25,020 nt of DNA from Pelosinus fermentans (GTDB lineage Bacteria; Bacillota; Negativicutes; DSM-13327). The stretch is taken from NCBI GenBank assembly GCA_002434245.1, contig DJJR01000015.1, positions 1 through 25,020 on the forward strand, in the 5' to 3' direction. Position 1 is the stretch's first letter. Each line of letters begins with the position of its first letter. Shown piece after piece: positions 1 to 7,260 of this stretch. Made by a program: the position numbers and the translations under genes. The notes beneath the pieces were generated by a model. The model had not been told where the DNA came from and did not search any database. It saw only the letters and a list, made by a program, of their open reading frames with translations.

Positions 1-40
1 CTACTTACCCCTGTGTCCCTACGCTGCATTCCTGCTTTCA

Positions 41-69
41 TTGACGAAACAGGTGATTGGGTGTAGAAT
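41..69 (+). promoter_or_regulatory. Sigma-A type promoter for the riboswitch transcript
   Basis: The sequence has TTGACG (41-46), a 17-base spacer and TAGAAT (64-69). This is a good vegetative promoter placed so that transcription would start near 76, just before the riboswitch aptamer. The call rests on the motif and its position only. Confidence 0.6.
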
Positions 70-84
70 AAGCAGTATTGAAAA

Positions 85-170
85 AGAATATTTTGGCAAA
101 CCAATCGAAAGGTTGGGACGCAAAGCTATGGGTCTAAAGACGGGTTGTCTATGATTGCCAGGTTGCTATT
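85..170 (+). promoter_or_regulatory. GEMM-I cyclic-di-GMP riboswitch aptamer
   Basis: The conserved GEMM core is visible. GGCAAACC is followed by a GAAA-tetraloop hairpin (arms 101-106 and 111-116), then GGGACGCAAAGC and GGGTCTAAA, and the 3' side closes with GCCAGGTTGC. These are the signature blocks of class I c-di-GMP riboswitches. An intrinsic terminator lies about 35 bases downstream and a chemotaxis receptor follows, which is a common target of this class. The likely mechanism is control of transcription termination, but whether ligand turns the gene on or off cannot be read by eye. The outer boundaries are approximate. Confidence 0.88.
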
Positions 171-203
171 GAATCATAAATTAAGTGAATCGTGATGAGT
201 TAA

Positions 204-236
204 TTAGCACCTGCCTTGGGCGGGTGCTAATTTTTA
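204..236 (+). terminator. Intrinsic terminator, expression platform of the c-di-GMP riboswitch
   Basis: A 12-bp stem (204-215 with 219-230, one G-T wobble) has a 3-base loop and is followed directly by TTTTT. It sits between the aptamer and the receptor gene, so it is the natural switching element rather than the end of an upstream gene. Confidence 0.85.
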
Positions 237-313
237 TGGCGGAATAGATAGGTTTCATTTAGTAAGTTGGCAATTTTGATGATAAGTGAAAAATGAATGG
301 AGGAGAATTATTT

Positions 314-2335
314 ATGAATTTGCTTACATGGATAAAGAAAAGTATTCAGGTAAAGGTTACAGCTGTTTTAGTAATTGGACTATTAATAACATTAAGCATT
401 CTAGGAGTATGTAATTTCTACAATACAAAAGGTATATTGGTTTCAGGTGTTGAGGAGGATCTTGTTCATCGGGCAAATGCCTATGCTGAAGACATTGGGA
501 CGTGGAAGGATACTCGTGAAATTGAGGTTTCCATATTAGCAACGAACCAAAGTGTTGTTAACGGGGATACCCAAGGGGCACTTGCTTTATTAAAAGAAGA
601 AACAAAACGAAATCCTATTTATTCACGGTTTTGGCTTGTAGATGCAAAGGGGCAATCCATTCATACATCAGGGGATAGAACAAATATCGCTGATCGTGAA
701 TATTTTAAACAGGTCATGTCAACTGGCAAAGTGACAACTACCGATCCGATTATCTCTAAGGCTGATGGTAAATTGGTGGTATCTGTGGTTGCGCCAATCA
801 AAAAGAATAACCAGATTATTGGGGCTCTTGGCGGTACAGTGCCTATTGATGCTCTCATTTCACGTGTGAATCAAATTAAGGTTGCACAAAGCGGTTATGC
901 ATATGTAATTCAGGGTGATGGCTTAACCATCATTCATCCTGATAAAGATCAAATCATGAAGACAAATATATTAAAGGACCCTAATGCAAAAGATCAGCTT
1001 AAAAATATAATGAATAAAATGGTAAATGCGGAAACCGGAACTGGTAATTACGCAGACGAGGGCATTACAAAGTACATTGCTTTTGCTCCTATTCCTGGAA
1101 CGAATTGGAGCTTGGGAATCAATGTACCGGAAGAAGAAATTCTTGTAAAATTGGCCCCCTTTCTAAAATCCTCCTTTATTACAATCAGTTTGATTCTTAT
1201 TGCTGCTTGTGGTTTTGGCATTCTGGTTTCAAGAAATATAACAAAGCCGATTATAAGAATGAATAAAGCAATTGAAAAAATGGCAGAAGGTGACTTAACC
1301 TTACAAGTTGCTGCTCAAGGTATGACGGCTGCAAAGAGTGCCGATGGTAAAGACGAATTAGATGCAATGGAGATCCATTTTGATACGATGGTAAAAAAAA
1401 TACGCAGTTTGGTTCAACAAATTGCTACTTCAGCAGAACTGGTAGCAGCATCATCCGAGGAACTTACGGCAAGCGCAGAACAATCCTCTGTAGCTGCCAA
1501 TCAAATCGCTGAAACGATAACAGAAGTAGCTTCAGGTAGTACACTGCAAATAAAAGCAGTAGATGTTGCAGAGGATGCTGTTGAAAAGATGTCTTCTAGT
1601 ATACAGCAGGTAGCTGCTCACTCTGGAAACGTAGCAGCTACTGCTGAAAAGACGGCGCTTGCTGCTCAAGATGGCGGTAAGGCAATCGAAGATACTACAA
1701 AACAGATGGAGAATATTGAAAAAACAGTAATGAACTCAGCTCAGGTAGTCGAGAAACTTGGCAATCGTTCCAAAGAGATCGGTCAAATTGTCGATACCAT
1801 TGCTGGAATTGCTGGTCAAACAAATCTTCTTGCATTGAATGCTGCAATCGAAGCAGCACGTGCTGGTGAACAGGGCAGAGGGTTCGCTGTGGTAGCGGAA
1901 GAAGTCCGTAAACTAGCAGAACAATCTCAGGACGCAGCAAAACATATTGCAGTACTAATTGGTGAAATTCAAGGTGATACTGAAAAAGCAGTTGACGTAA
2001 TGGCCGAGGGGACGAATGAAGTCAAGCGAGGTTCAGAAGTAGTCCATATTGCAGGCAAGGCTTTCGGGGAAATATTGAAATTAATTGAACAGGTTTCCGA
2101 GCAAATTAGAGATATTTCTGCTGCAATTCAGCAGGTAGCAGGCGGCAGTGAGCAAATTGTTTCCTCAATTAAAGAAATCGACAGAATCAATGGTGAGACA
2201 ACAGGATATACACAGACTGTTTCTGCCTCAGCCCAAGAGCAGTCTGCATCAATGGAAGAAATTGCTGCCTCTAGTGAAGCGTTAGCTAAAATGTCTGAAG
2301 AACTTCGCTCTATTATAGCCCAATTTAAAGTATAA
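314..2335 (+). CDS. Methyl-accepting chemotaxis protein (dCache-HAMP-MCP signal)
   Basis: Membrane chemoreceptor that would sense an extracellular small molecule and control CheA/CheW. Seen from the 314 start: TM1 at about 13-36; a periplasmic dCache-type sensor at about 40-285 (WLVDAKG and DREYFK motifs); TM2 at about 286-307; HAMP at about 308-365; then the long coiled-coil signalling domain with the conserved hairpin tip [20 protein letters not shown] within about 498-533. It ends in IIAQFKV, with no CheR/CheB-tethering pentapeptide. ATG 314 is preferred over ATG 293 because GGAGGAG at 299-305 lies 8 bases before 314 and inside the longer frame. That gives 673 residues. It is transcribed through a c-di-GMP riboswitch, linking receptor level to the motile/sessile signal. 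The ligand is unknown. Confidence 0.95.
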   Translation: MNLLTWIKKSIQVKVTAVLVIGLLITLSILGVCNFYNTKGILVSGVEEDLVHRANAYAEDIGTWKDTREIEVSILATNQSVVNGDTQGALALLKEETKRNPIYSRFWLVDAKGQSIHTSGDRTNIADREYFKQVMSTGKVTTTDPIISKADGKLVVSVVAPIKKNNQIIGALGGTVPIDALISRVNQIKVAQSGYAYVIQGDGLTIIHPDKDQIMKTNILKDPNAKDQLKNIMNKMVNAETGTGNYADEGITKYIAFAPIPGTNWSLGINVPEEEILVKLAPFLKSSFITISLILIAACGFGILVSRNITKPIIRMNKAIEKMAEGDLTLQVAAQGMTAAKSADGKDELDAMEIHFDTMVKKIRSLVQQIATSAELVAASSEELTASAEQSSVAANQIAETITEVASGSTLQIKAVDVAEDAVEKMSSSIQQVAAHSGNVAATAEKTALAAQDGGKAIEDTTKQMENIEKTVMNSAQVVEKLGNRSKEIGQIVDTIAGIAGQTNLLALNAAIEAARAGEQGRGFAVVAEEVRKLAEQSQDAAKHIAVLIGEIQGDTEKAVDVMAEGTNEVKRGSEVVHIAGKAFGEILKLIEQVSEQIRDISAAIQQVAGGSEQIVSSIKEIDRINGETTGYTQTVSASAQEQSASMEEIAASSEALAKMSEELRSIIAQFKV

Positions 2336-2343
2336 ATCTTTCT

Positions 2344-2398
2344 TTCAAGGCTACTCATCATCCACCTTGTTAGTAGATGATGGGTAGATTCTCTTGAA
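2344..2398 (+). terminator. Probable terminator hairpin after the chemoreceptor gene
   Basis: The arms CTACTCATCATC (2351-2362) and GATGATGGGTAG (2376-2387) pair over 12 bp with one wobble. An outer 6-bp extension (2344-2349 with 2393-2398) lengthens the stem. No good T run follows, so it may be a weak or factor-assisted terminator, or a 3'-end stabilising hairpin. Confidence 0.45.
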
Positions 2399-2502
2399 GC
2401 TTGATATCAAAATAAAATACGGAAAGATTAGATTCACCCCTTGGCTATATAAGTCTGACGAATAGTAATGTCTGCTATGTTGTAGATTTTTGTCTAAACA
2501 TA

Positions 2503-2511
2503 TGATATAAT
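2503..2511 (+). promoter_or_regulatory. Extended -10 promoter before the dcuC-capA operon
   Basis: TGATATAAT is a TGn-TATAAT extended -10 element. No consensus -35 lies at the right distance, which is typical for extended -10 promoters. Transcription would begin near 2518 and run almost at once into the hairpin at 2526-2566. Confidence 0.4.
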
Positions 2512-2525
2512 TATGTCAATAGCAA

Positions 2526-2566
2526 GGGCGCTGTTTTCTTATTTAAGAAAAGACAGCGTCTTTTTA
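2526..2566 (+). terminator. Intrinsic terminator/attenuator upstream of dcuC
   Basis: GGCGCTG (2527-2533) pairs with CAGCGTC (2554-2560). A T-rich/A-rich upper stem follows, and then TTTTT at 2561-2565. Only about 10 bases separate it from the presumed transcription start, so it could be an attenuator of the downstream operon or the end of a very short RNA. Confidence 0.6.
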
Positions 2567-2664
2567 GTTTAATTCAGCAAGGAAGAAAAGGAGGGGACAA
2601 GTTTATTTGAAATAAGAAGTTACATGAATGTATTTATAAATTTTTAAGAGGGAGAGAATTTTTT

Positions 2665-3918
2665 ATGTTGACTGCTGTTGGTATTATTGTAGTAATTGTT
2701 ACAGTTTATTTTTTGATCAAGCGTTATGATGCGCGACTGATATTATTAGCTTCTGGTATTATTATGGCTTGTGTGGCGGGGACGCCGATGGTTTCTTTAA
2801 ATGCTTTTGCAAAAGAAATGACCAATAGCGGGCTGATTCAAGCAGTTTGTTCCGTTATGGGTTTTGCAATGGTAATGAAGTATACAGAATGTGATAAACA
2901 TTTAATTAATCTTATGGCAAACGGTCTTGCCAAGGTTCGACCGCTTTTGATTCCGGGTGTGGTTTTGGCTACCTATGCAGTCAATGTAGCACTGCCAAGT
3001 GCTGCGGGAACGGCAGCGGCTGCAGGGGCGATTTTTGTACCGTTGATGATGTCGGCAGGTGTACATCCGGCGATGGCGGGAGCAGCGGTAAAATGCGGTA
3101 CATATGGCAGTATGCTGAATCCAGGTTTGGCACATAACCCCTTTGTAGCCAAGATTGCCGGTGTGGGCGTTATGGAAGTTATTGCATTCCACTTTAAAGC
3201 GAATATTGCGTCTTTGCTTACAGCAACAATTTTGATTACGTTGATTGCTTATTACAAAAAAGAGCATAAAGGGTATAAAGCCGAAGGTTTTGAGGCAGAA
3301 GCAGCTTTCAAGGTAAACATTCTATACGCATTGATGCCGATTTTTCCGATTGTCATTCTAATCTTAGGTGCAACGGCAATTGTTCCGGCATTTAAGATGG
3401 GTGTTCCAGAAGCCATGGTTATCGGTTCTTTAGTTGCGCTGTTAGTAACTAGAAAAAATCCTGTTAATTTGAGCAATGCATTCTTCGATGGTATGGGAAA
3501 AGCGTATGGTGAAATTCTTGGTATCATCATTGCGGCAGGTGTATTTGTTTCTGGATTGACAGCAATTGGACTTGTAAAAGCTTTTACCGATTCAATGCTG
3601 AGCAATCCAGCAATTGTTAAGGTTTGTGCAGCAGTAGGTCCATTTATTTTGGGATTGGTTGTTGGTTCCGGTGATGCGGCAACTTTCGCATTTAATCAAG
3701 CTATTACACCACATGCAGCCGATTTTGGAATGTCAGTGGTGCAAATGGGCAGCATGGCCACACTTGGTGGTACGCTAGGGCGTACGATGTCACCGATTGC
3801 CGGTGCTACAATTATCATAGCTGGTATTGCTGGTGTCAATCCAATGGAAATCGCAAAGCGTAACTGCTTGCCAATGGTAGGTGCTATGATAGTCGGTATG
3901 TTATTCTTGTTAGCGTAG
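2665..3918 (+). CDS. dcuC: DcuC-family C4-dicarboxylate-type carrier
   Basis: Inner-membrane secondary carrier of 417 residues, somewhat shorter than E. coli DcuC (about 460). Nearly the whole chain is hydrophobic, in about 11-12 membrane segments. The C-terminal block LGGTLGRTMSPIAGA followed by AGIAGVNPMEIAKR matches the DcuC family strongly, as does the GSGDAATFAF stretch before it. DcuC proteins exchange or export succinate, fumarate, malate or aspartate in anaerobes, but DcuC-like carriers beside hydrolases often move other carboxylates, so the substrate is open. A GAGGGAGAG site lies just upstream of ATG 2665. The CapA-like gene follows after 54 bases with no terminator between, so the two are probably co-transcribed. 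Confidence 0.8.
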   Translation: MLTAVGIIVVIVTVYFLIKRYDARLILLASGIIMACVAGTPMVSLNAFAKEMTNSGLIQAVCSVMGFAMVMKYTECDKHLINLMANGLAKVRPLLIPGVVLATYAVNVALPSAAGTAAAAGAIFVPLMMSAGVHPAMAGAAVKCGTYGSMLNPGLAHNPFVAKIAGVGVMEVIAFHFKANIASLLTATILITLIAYYKKEHKGYKAEGFEAEAAFKVNILYALMPIFPIVILILGATAIVPAFKMGVPEAMVIGSLVALLVTRKNPVNLSNAFFDGMGKAYGEILGIIIAAGVFVSGLTAIGLVKAFTDSMLSNPAIVKVCAAVGPFILGLVVGSGDAATFAFNQAITPHAADFGMSVVQMGSMATLGGTLGRTMSPIAGATIIIAGIAGVNPMEIAKRNCLPMVGAMIVGMLFLLA

Positions 3919-3972
3919 AGATTGTCACCCTTCATTTAGAACAGTAATTTTTAAAAGAGGTGTTGAGTTGTT

Positions 3973-5271
3973 ATGTCAAAAATTACTATTGTAGCAGCAG
4001 GAGACTCTTTTATTACGCAGCGATTACCGCAAGATGATCATTTCACTGCATTGAAAAACTATATAGAAGCTCATGATGTTCGATTTACAAACTTTGAGAT
4101 TTTATTACATGATTTTGAAGTGTATCCCGCTCCAACAAGTGGAGGTACCTGGGCAGTTGCACGCCCGGATGTTTTGGAGGATATCAAGCAGCTTGGTTTT
4201 AATATGATGGCCTGGGCCAATAACCATACCATCGATTGGAATATCGACGGTGTTTTAACGACGATGAAACATCTCGATAAAAATAAATGTATCCATGCTG
4301 GTGTTGGCAGAAATTTGGCCGAGGCTTCGCAGCCGCGATATCTTGATACCCCTCAAGGAAGGGTTGCGTTGATTGGTATTACATCTACGATATCGGAGTG
4401 GGGCATGGCAAGTGCACAAAGACCTGATGTGCTTGGGCGGCCGGGGGCTAATGTCCTTCGTTATCAGTCGATTCACAAGGTACGCCACGAGGACTTTAAG
4501 AAGTTAAAGGAAATCGTTGAGCAGACAGAGGTAAATTCTAATCGAATTTTAGACGAAAAGGAAGGCTTTGCAAAACCGGTTGAAGGCGGCTATTATGTTG
4601 GTAATATCAGGTTTGAACCATGTGATGAGCCAGGCACGGCAACCAAGATGAATTCCAAAGATGCTTCACGTATTGTACGATCTATACGTGAAGCCGCAAG
4701 GCAGGCAGATGTTGTCTTAGTAAGTCATCATACACATGAGCGTAAAGGTTTGGAGAAAGACCGTCCAGCCGATTTTGCCCGTGATTTTGCAAAGCTGTGC
4801 ATTGACAGCGGCGCTCATGCTTATATTGGCCATGGTCCTCATATTTGGCGAGGTATTGAAATCTATAAAAATCGTCCAATTTTTTATAGCCTTGGCGATT
4901 TCATTTTCCAAAATGATTCGGTGGAACGGCAACCAACAGAGTTTTATGACCTTTATGATTTGGGTGTAGAAAATACTGTATCTGATGGACTGGATGCTCG
5001 CAGTGCCAATGAAACAAGAGGACTGGTTGTCGATCCTAAAGTATTTGAATCGGCCTTGGTTTCTTTTGCTGTAATGGATGGGGAAATTGATGAAATTACT
5101 TTAAACCCGCTTTCACTGGGATTTGAATATGGTAGAGCACGTCGCGGTCGCCCTCAATTTTCCGATAAAGAAAACGGGGAACGAATTTTGCGTGATATCG
5201 CTGATTTATCGGTAGAATTTGGAACGAAGATTATGATAAAAAATGGCGTAGGAACAATTCGATTAAAATAA
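3973..5271 (+). CDS. CapA-family (PGA_cap) metallophosphatase-like protein, cytosolic
   Basis: 432 residues of the CapA/PgsA calcineurin-like superfamily. The metal-site motifs appear in order: GD at 10-11, NFE at 40-42, ANNHTID at 82-88, SHHTHE at 251-256, GHGPH at 286-290 and YSLGDF at 305-310. Classical CapA takes part in poly-gamma-glutamate synthesis and is membrane-anchored or secreted. This protein has no signal peptide or membrane segment and no capB/capC neighbours, so capsule synthesis is unlikely. Its partner is the DcuC-type carrier upstream, which suggests intracellular processing of an imported carboxylate or gamma-glutamyl compound. That role is inference. An AAAAGAGG site lies about 12 bases before ATG. 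A strong terminator follows. Confidence 0.82.
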   Translation: MSKITIVAAGDSFITQRLPQDDHFTALKNYIEAHDVRFTNFEILLHDFEVYPAPTSGGTWAVARPDVLEDIKQLGFNMMAWANNHTIDWNIDGVLTTMKHLDKNKCIHAGVGRNLAEASQPRYLDTPQGRVALIGITSTISEWGMASAQRPDVLGRPGANVLRYQSIHKVRHEDFKKLKEIVEQTEVNSNRILDEKEGFAKPVEGGYYVGNIRFEPCDEPGTATKMNSKDASRIVRSIREAARQADVVLVSHHTHERKGLEKDRPADFARDFAKLCIDSGAHAYIGHGPHIWRGIEIYKNRPIFYSLGDFIFQNDSVERQPTEFYDLYDLGVENTVSDGLDARSANETRGLVVDPKVFESALVSFAVMDGEIDEITLNPLSLGFEYGRARRGRPQFSDKENGERILRDIADLSVEFGTKIMIKNGVGTIRLK

Positions 5272-5321
5272 AGATGTTTTGCCATTAAATCCTCGGTCAA
5301 TGTAAAAAGAAATGGCAAACA

Positions 5322-5366
5322 AATAGTAGGCTACAACCGCAATGGTTGTAGCCTACTATTGTTTTT
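5322..5366 (+). terminator. Strong intrinsic terminator of the dcuC-capA operon
   Basis: A perfect 17-bp stem (5322-5338 with 5344-5360) with a 5-base loop is followed by GTTTTT. A second 9-bp inverted repeat (TTTGCCATT 5278-5286 with AATGGCAAA 5311-5319) lies immediately upstream. It may also serve the convergent minus-strand gene ending at 5434. Confidence 0.93.
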
Positions 5367-5383
5367 ATGAAGGTTATCATAAT

Positions 5384-5412
5384 TGGGACAAAGAACCTGT
5401 CCCCGTGTCCCA
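5384..5412 (+). repeat. REP-like GGGACA...TGTCCC palindromic element, copy 1
   Basis: TGGGACAAAGAACCTGTCCC followed by CGTGTCCCA. Two overlapping hairpins are possible: GGGACA can pair with the inner TGTCCC, or TGGGACA with the outer TGTCCCA. Near-identical copies lie at 6642-6670 and 25001-25020. Confidence 0.8.
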
Positions 5413-5433
5413 TTAGGTACCTATCCCTATATT

Positions 5434-5847
5434 TTATACGGGAATTTCCTGAGCCTGGTGAGCGGTGATCCAGCTTTGGCATTCGGAGGGGGCGGCGGGA
5501 ATAATTAGGACATTGTTGATGTTAGGCATTTGATCGATTTGATTGAGAAGAACCGGGTTGGGATGAATAGCCAACACACTGCCGGTATGATCCACCGGGA
5601 AATTATTTTTGGTGGTCATAATCTTAAGCGTGACGGTGCCAATTTTAAATTCAGCGGCAAGGATGGATTCCCGAATCTGAAATTGAGTTAGTTCCGTATC
5701 CTGCAAGGCGGCTTCCAGCGTGCTTTTTTGGACGCCGGCTAAGATGCCATGATGCGGGATATGATAAATACATTGCCTTGTCAGCCAGATTATACCGGCA
5801 TTAATAGCTTCCGGATGGGAGTTATTGTTAATATAATAATATTGCAT
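5434..5847 (-). CDS. Hypothetical protein, 137 residues
   Basis: I do not recognise a family. The protein is soluble, mixed alpha/beta in appearance, without signal peptide or membrane segments. It begins MQYYYINNNSHPEAINAGI, has several His and Ile/Thr-rich strands, and ends in an NNVLIIPAAPSECQSWITAH stretch. ATG 5847 is preferred over ATG 5853: the GAGGTGG site lies 8 bases before 5847 but only about 2 before 5853. Two good promoters on the same strand lie upstream, which supports a real single-gene unit. It converges with the capA-like gene across a terminator. Function is unknown and context gives no clue. Confidence 0.7.
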   Translation of the reverse strand: MQYYYINNNSHPEAINAGIIWLTRQCIYHIPHHGILAGVQKSTLEAALQDTELTQFQIRESILAAEFKIGTVTLKIMTTKNNFPVDHTGSVLAIHPNPVLLNQIDQMPNINNVLIIPAAPSECQSWITAHQAQEIPV

Positions 5848-5903
5848 ATTCATTCCACCTCATATAGTCTCATAAAAAATTATCTGGACTTCGTTCTAAA
5901 AAA

Positions 5904-5931
5904 AGTATATCAAGAACCATGAATATGTCAA
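5904..5931 (-). promoter_or_regulatory. Minus-strand promoter P2 for the 5434-5847 gene
   Basis: Read on the minus strand: TTGACA (5931-5926), a 16-base spacer, TATACT (5909-5904). The start would lie about 50 bases before the ATG. The spacer carries GTTCTTGATA, half of an inverted repeat with 6012-6021. Confidence 0.6.
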
Positions 5932-6021
5932 TCATTAAAGTTCAAATTGTATTGTAAAAGGTAATTTGTGTCAATAAGACGAGTATCGAGGGAACGGGGT
6001 TATTGACACACGTTCTTGATA
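5908..6021. repeat. Nested inverted repeats around minus-strand promoters
   Basis: The outer arms TATCAAGAAC (5908-5917) and GTTCTTGATA (6012-6021) are perfect 10-bp complements. The inner arms TGTGTCAATAA (5967-5977) and TTATTGACACA (6000-6010) are perfect over 11 bp. Each outer arm is preceded, in its own orientation, by TTGACA. This may be a control region for divergent transcription, or the relic of a small inverted-repeat element. Confidence 0.6.
5946..5974 (-). promoter_or_regulatory. Minus-strand promoter P1 for the 5434-5847 gene
   Basis: Read on the minus strand: TTGACA (5974-5969), exactly 17 bases, TACAAT (5951-5946). The -35 lies in one arm of an 11-bp perfect inverted repeat (5967-5977 with 6000-6010). 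Confidence 0.55.
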
Positions 6022-6083
6022 AAATAAAAGATTTTTCAATTTCTGCAAATGTAGGGTCTTCACCAGAACGTACGCTTGACGTT

Positions 6084-6165
6084 TTGTCATTGCGAGCGGA
6101 GCGCAATAGCAAGCTGGGTGGCAGTAGAGATTGCCACGTCGGCTATCGCCTCCTCGCAATGACAA
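6084..6165. repeat. 82-bp palindromic intergenic repeat (CATTGCGAG family)
   Basis: Perfect 13-bp inverted termini (TTGTCATTGCGAG at 6084-6096 and its complement at 6153-6165) enclose GCGGAGCGCAAT and GAGATTGCCACGTCGGC blocks. From memory, repeats ending in TCATTGCGAG...CTCGCAATGA occur in many unrelated bacterial genomes as dispersed, probably non-autonomous elements. Its GC content is well above that of its AT-rich surroundings. No gene is carried. Confidence 0.75.
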
Positions 6166-6382
6166 TAGTGTCAAGTGGACATTTTGGTGTTGAGCCAAAA
6201 TGTATTGTAGAAATTTATTTTGTTATATGAAATCGAATCATGCAGTATGGAATAATTTTTGAATTCTATTTTAATAGGGTGTCCAGATGGGAGGGAATTC
6301 ATGTATTACAATTTTAGGAGGGAAAAGGTAGTAAGCCATTTCCTGCGGCACAGATAACTTAATGGATAATTTATTATGGTGA

Positions 6383-6562
6383 GCAAATACTAGAAAAAAT
6401 GTGAAAATTGCGGAAAAACAGTTTGACGAAGCAATTGTGCAGGCCGAGGGACAATCCAAAACAAAGTTATGCCTGATTGAAATGGTAGTTCCACTAATGG
6501 ATGCACCCGAAATTGTTCATAAGATCCGGACGACTCTCGAAGAAATGCAAAAGCGAAAATAA
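6383..6562 (+). pseudogene. Remnant: C-terminus of a pyruvate/indolepyruvate decarboxylase-type ThDP enzyme
   Basis: An open frame of about 59 codons ends at TAA 6560-6562 and reads KIAEKQFDEAIVQ, then KLCLIEMVVPLMDAPEIVHK, then a charged tail. The LIEMVVPLMDAPE pattern and terminal position resemble the last residues of ThDP-dependent 2-oxoacid decarboxylases (IpdC/PDC/KdcA type, LIEV-LPK-D-P). No ribosome binding site or suitable start precedes it, the frame opens just after a TGA at 6380, and the catalytic and cofactor regions are absent. It is best read as the 3' scar of a deleted gene. The region upstream (6210-6380) shows no recognisable coding remains. Confidence 0.55.
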
Positions 6563-6641
6563 CATGGATTTTCCCATGAAAAGCTTGTAAAAATAAACGG
6601 GGACGTAGCTATGGGCAGCTTCTCTTTCGTTTGTCTTTACT

Positions 6642-6670
6642 TGGGACAAGGAACCTGTCCCCATGTCCCA
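6642..6670 (+). repeat. REP-like GGGACA...TGTCCC palindromic element, copy 2
   Basis: TGGGACAAGGAACCTGTCCC followed by CATGTCCCA. It differs from copy 1 by only two bases. It is preceded at 6611-6627 by ATGGGCAGCTTCTCTTT, which also precedes copy 3 near the window end (24940-24956), so the two sequences may travel together. Confidence 0.8.
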
Positions 6671-6695
6671 CCTGGGGATATTATACGAGGTGTGA

Positions 6696-6742
6696 AATAA
6701 TAATTATGAAATTTCATAATTATTATTGAATAATCATAATTA
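6696..6742. promoter_or_regulatory. Perfect 32-nt AT palindrome plus extra half-site (putative operator)
   Basis: Positions 6696-6727 form a perfect 32-nt palindrome centred on GAAATTTC. TCATAATTA from its right arm (6714-6722) is repeated at 6734-6742, exactly 20 bp away, about two helical turns. The site lies 41-87 bases before the start of the HTH gene at 6783. It has no GC-rich stem or T run, so it looks like a protein binding site rather than a terminator. Confidence 0.65.
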
Positions 6743-6782
6743 ATATGATACCGTATAGACAAATTTACTGGAGGTGATTAGT

Positions 6783-7094
6783 ATGACAGATAAAGAATTT
6801 CTAGATTTACTGATGTCATATAAAGCTGGTAAAGTTCCATTATTGAATGTCGGATTAGCATTAGCGAATAATCAATTTAGCCATGAATACTTAGCGTTAG
6901 CAAATAATATTTTGATTGCCCAAAAAGAACAATGCATGGCTGGTAGAGCACAAACTATTTCTCATGATGCAAAAGAATTGATTTTTAAGTTAAGAGCAGA
7001 GGGAATAGCATTAGAATCGATTGCGCATCAAGCAAAATGCAGTTTATCGACTGTTAGAAGAACATTAGAAAACTATCATCAGGCATTTGATTAA
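6783..7094 (+). CDS. Small helix-turn-helix protein, 103 residues
   Basis: The C-terminal half (about residues 60-98) has the pattern AKELIFKLRAEGIALESIAH then SLSTVRRTLENY, a typical HTH of the resolvase/Hin or transposase-like type. The N-terminal half is helical (DKEFLDLLMSYKAGKVPLLN, then LALANNQ) and may dimerise. I know no named family. Start choice: GGAGGTGAT at 6770-6778 fits ATG 6783, whereas the in-frame GTG 6774 lies inside that site. The perfect palindrome just upstream suggests autoregulation (inference). It stands alone, in a stretch with several repeat scars. Confidence 0.75.
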   Translation: MTDKEFLDLLMSYKAGKVPLLNVGLALANNQFSHEYLALANNILIAQKEQCMAGRAQTISHDAKELIFKLRAEGIALESIAHQAKCSLSTVRRTLENYHQAFD

Positions 7095-7260
7095 TTTGTC
7101 TATGATACATCGAAACTAGATACATTTACCCAACGAAGAATTGTCTCTTTTTCTTATCTGCTATAGTCAATTTCAAGTGGAACAATGGTTTTCTTAGATT
7201 AGAAAAAATAGGTGGATTTGGACTGGCTCGCCTCCAACCAATTAAATCCGGAAATAATTG

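Noticed and set aside
1..30. CCTGTGTCCC as a possible broken REP-like copy at the window start
   Set aside because: Only about ten bases match and the other arm is absent.
4736..4969. 77-codon plus-strand frame with a hydrophobic stretch inside the capA-like gene
   Set aside because: It lies entirely in another frame of a well-supported gene and has no ribosome binding site.
6180..6202. 8-bp hairpin CATTTTGG/CCAAAATG
   Set aside because: AT-rich, with no immediate T run and no upstream gene to terminate; kept out of the feature list.
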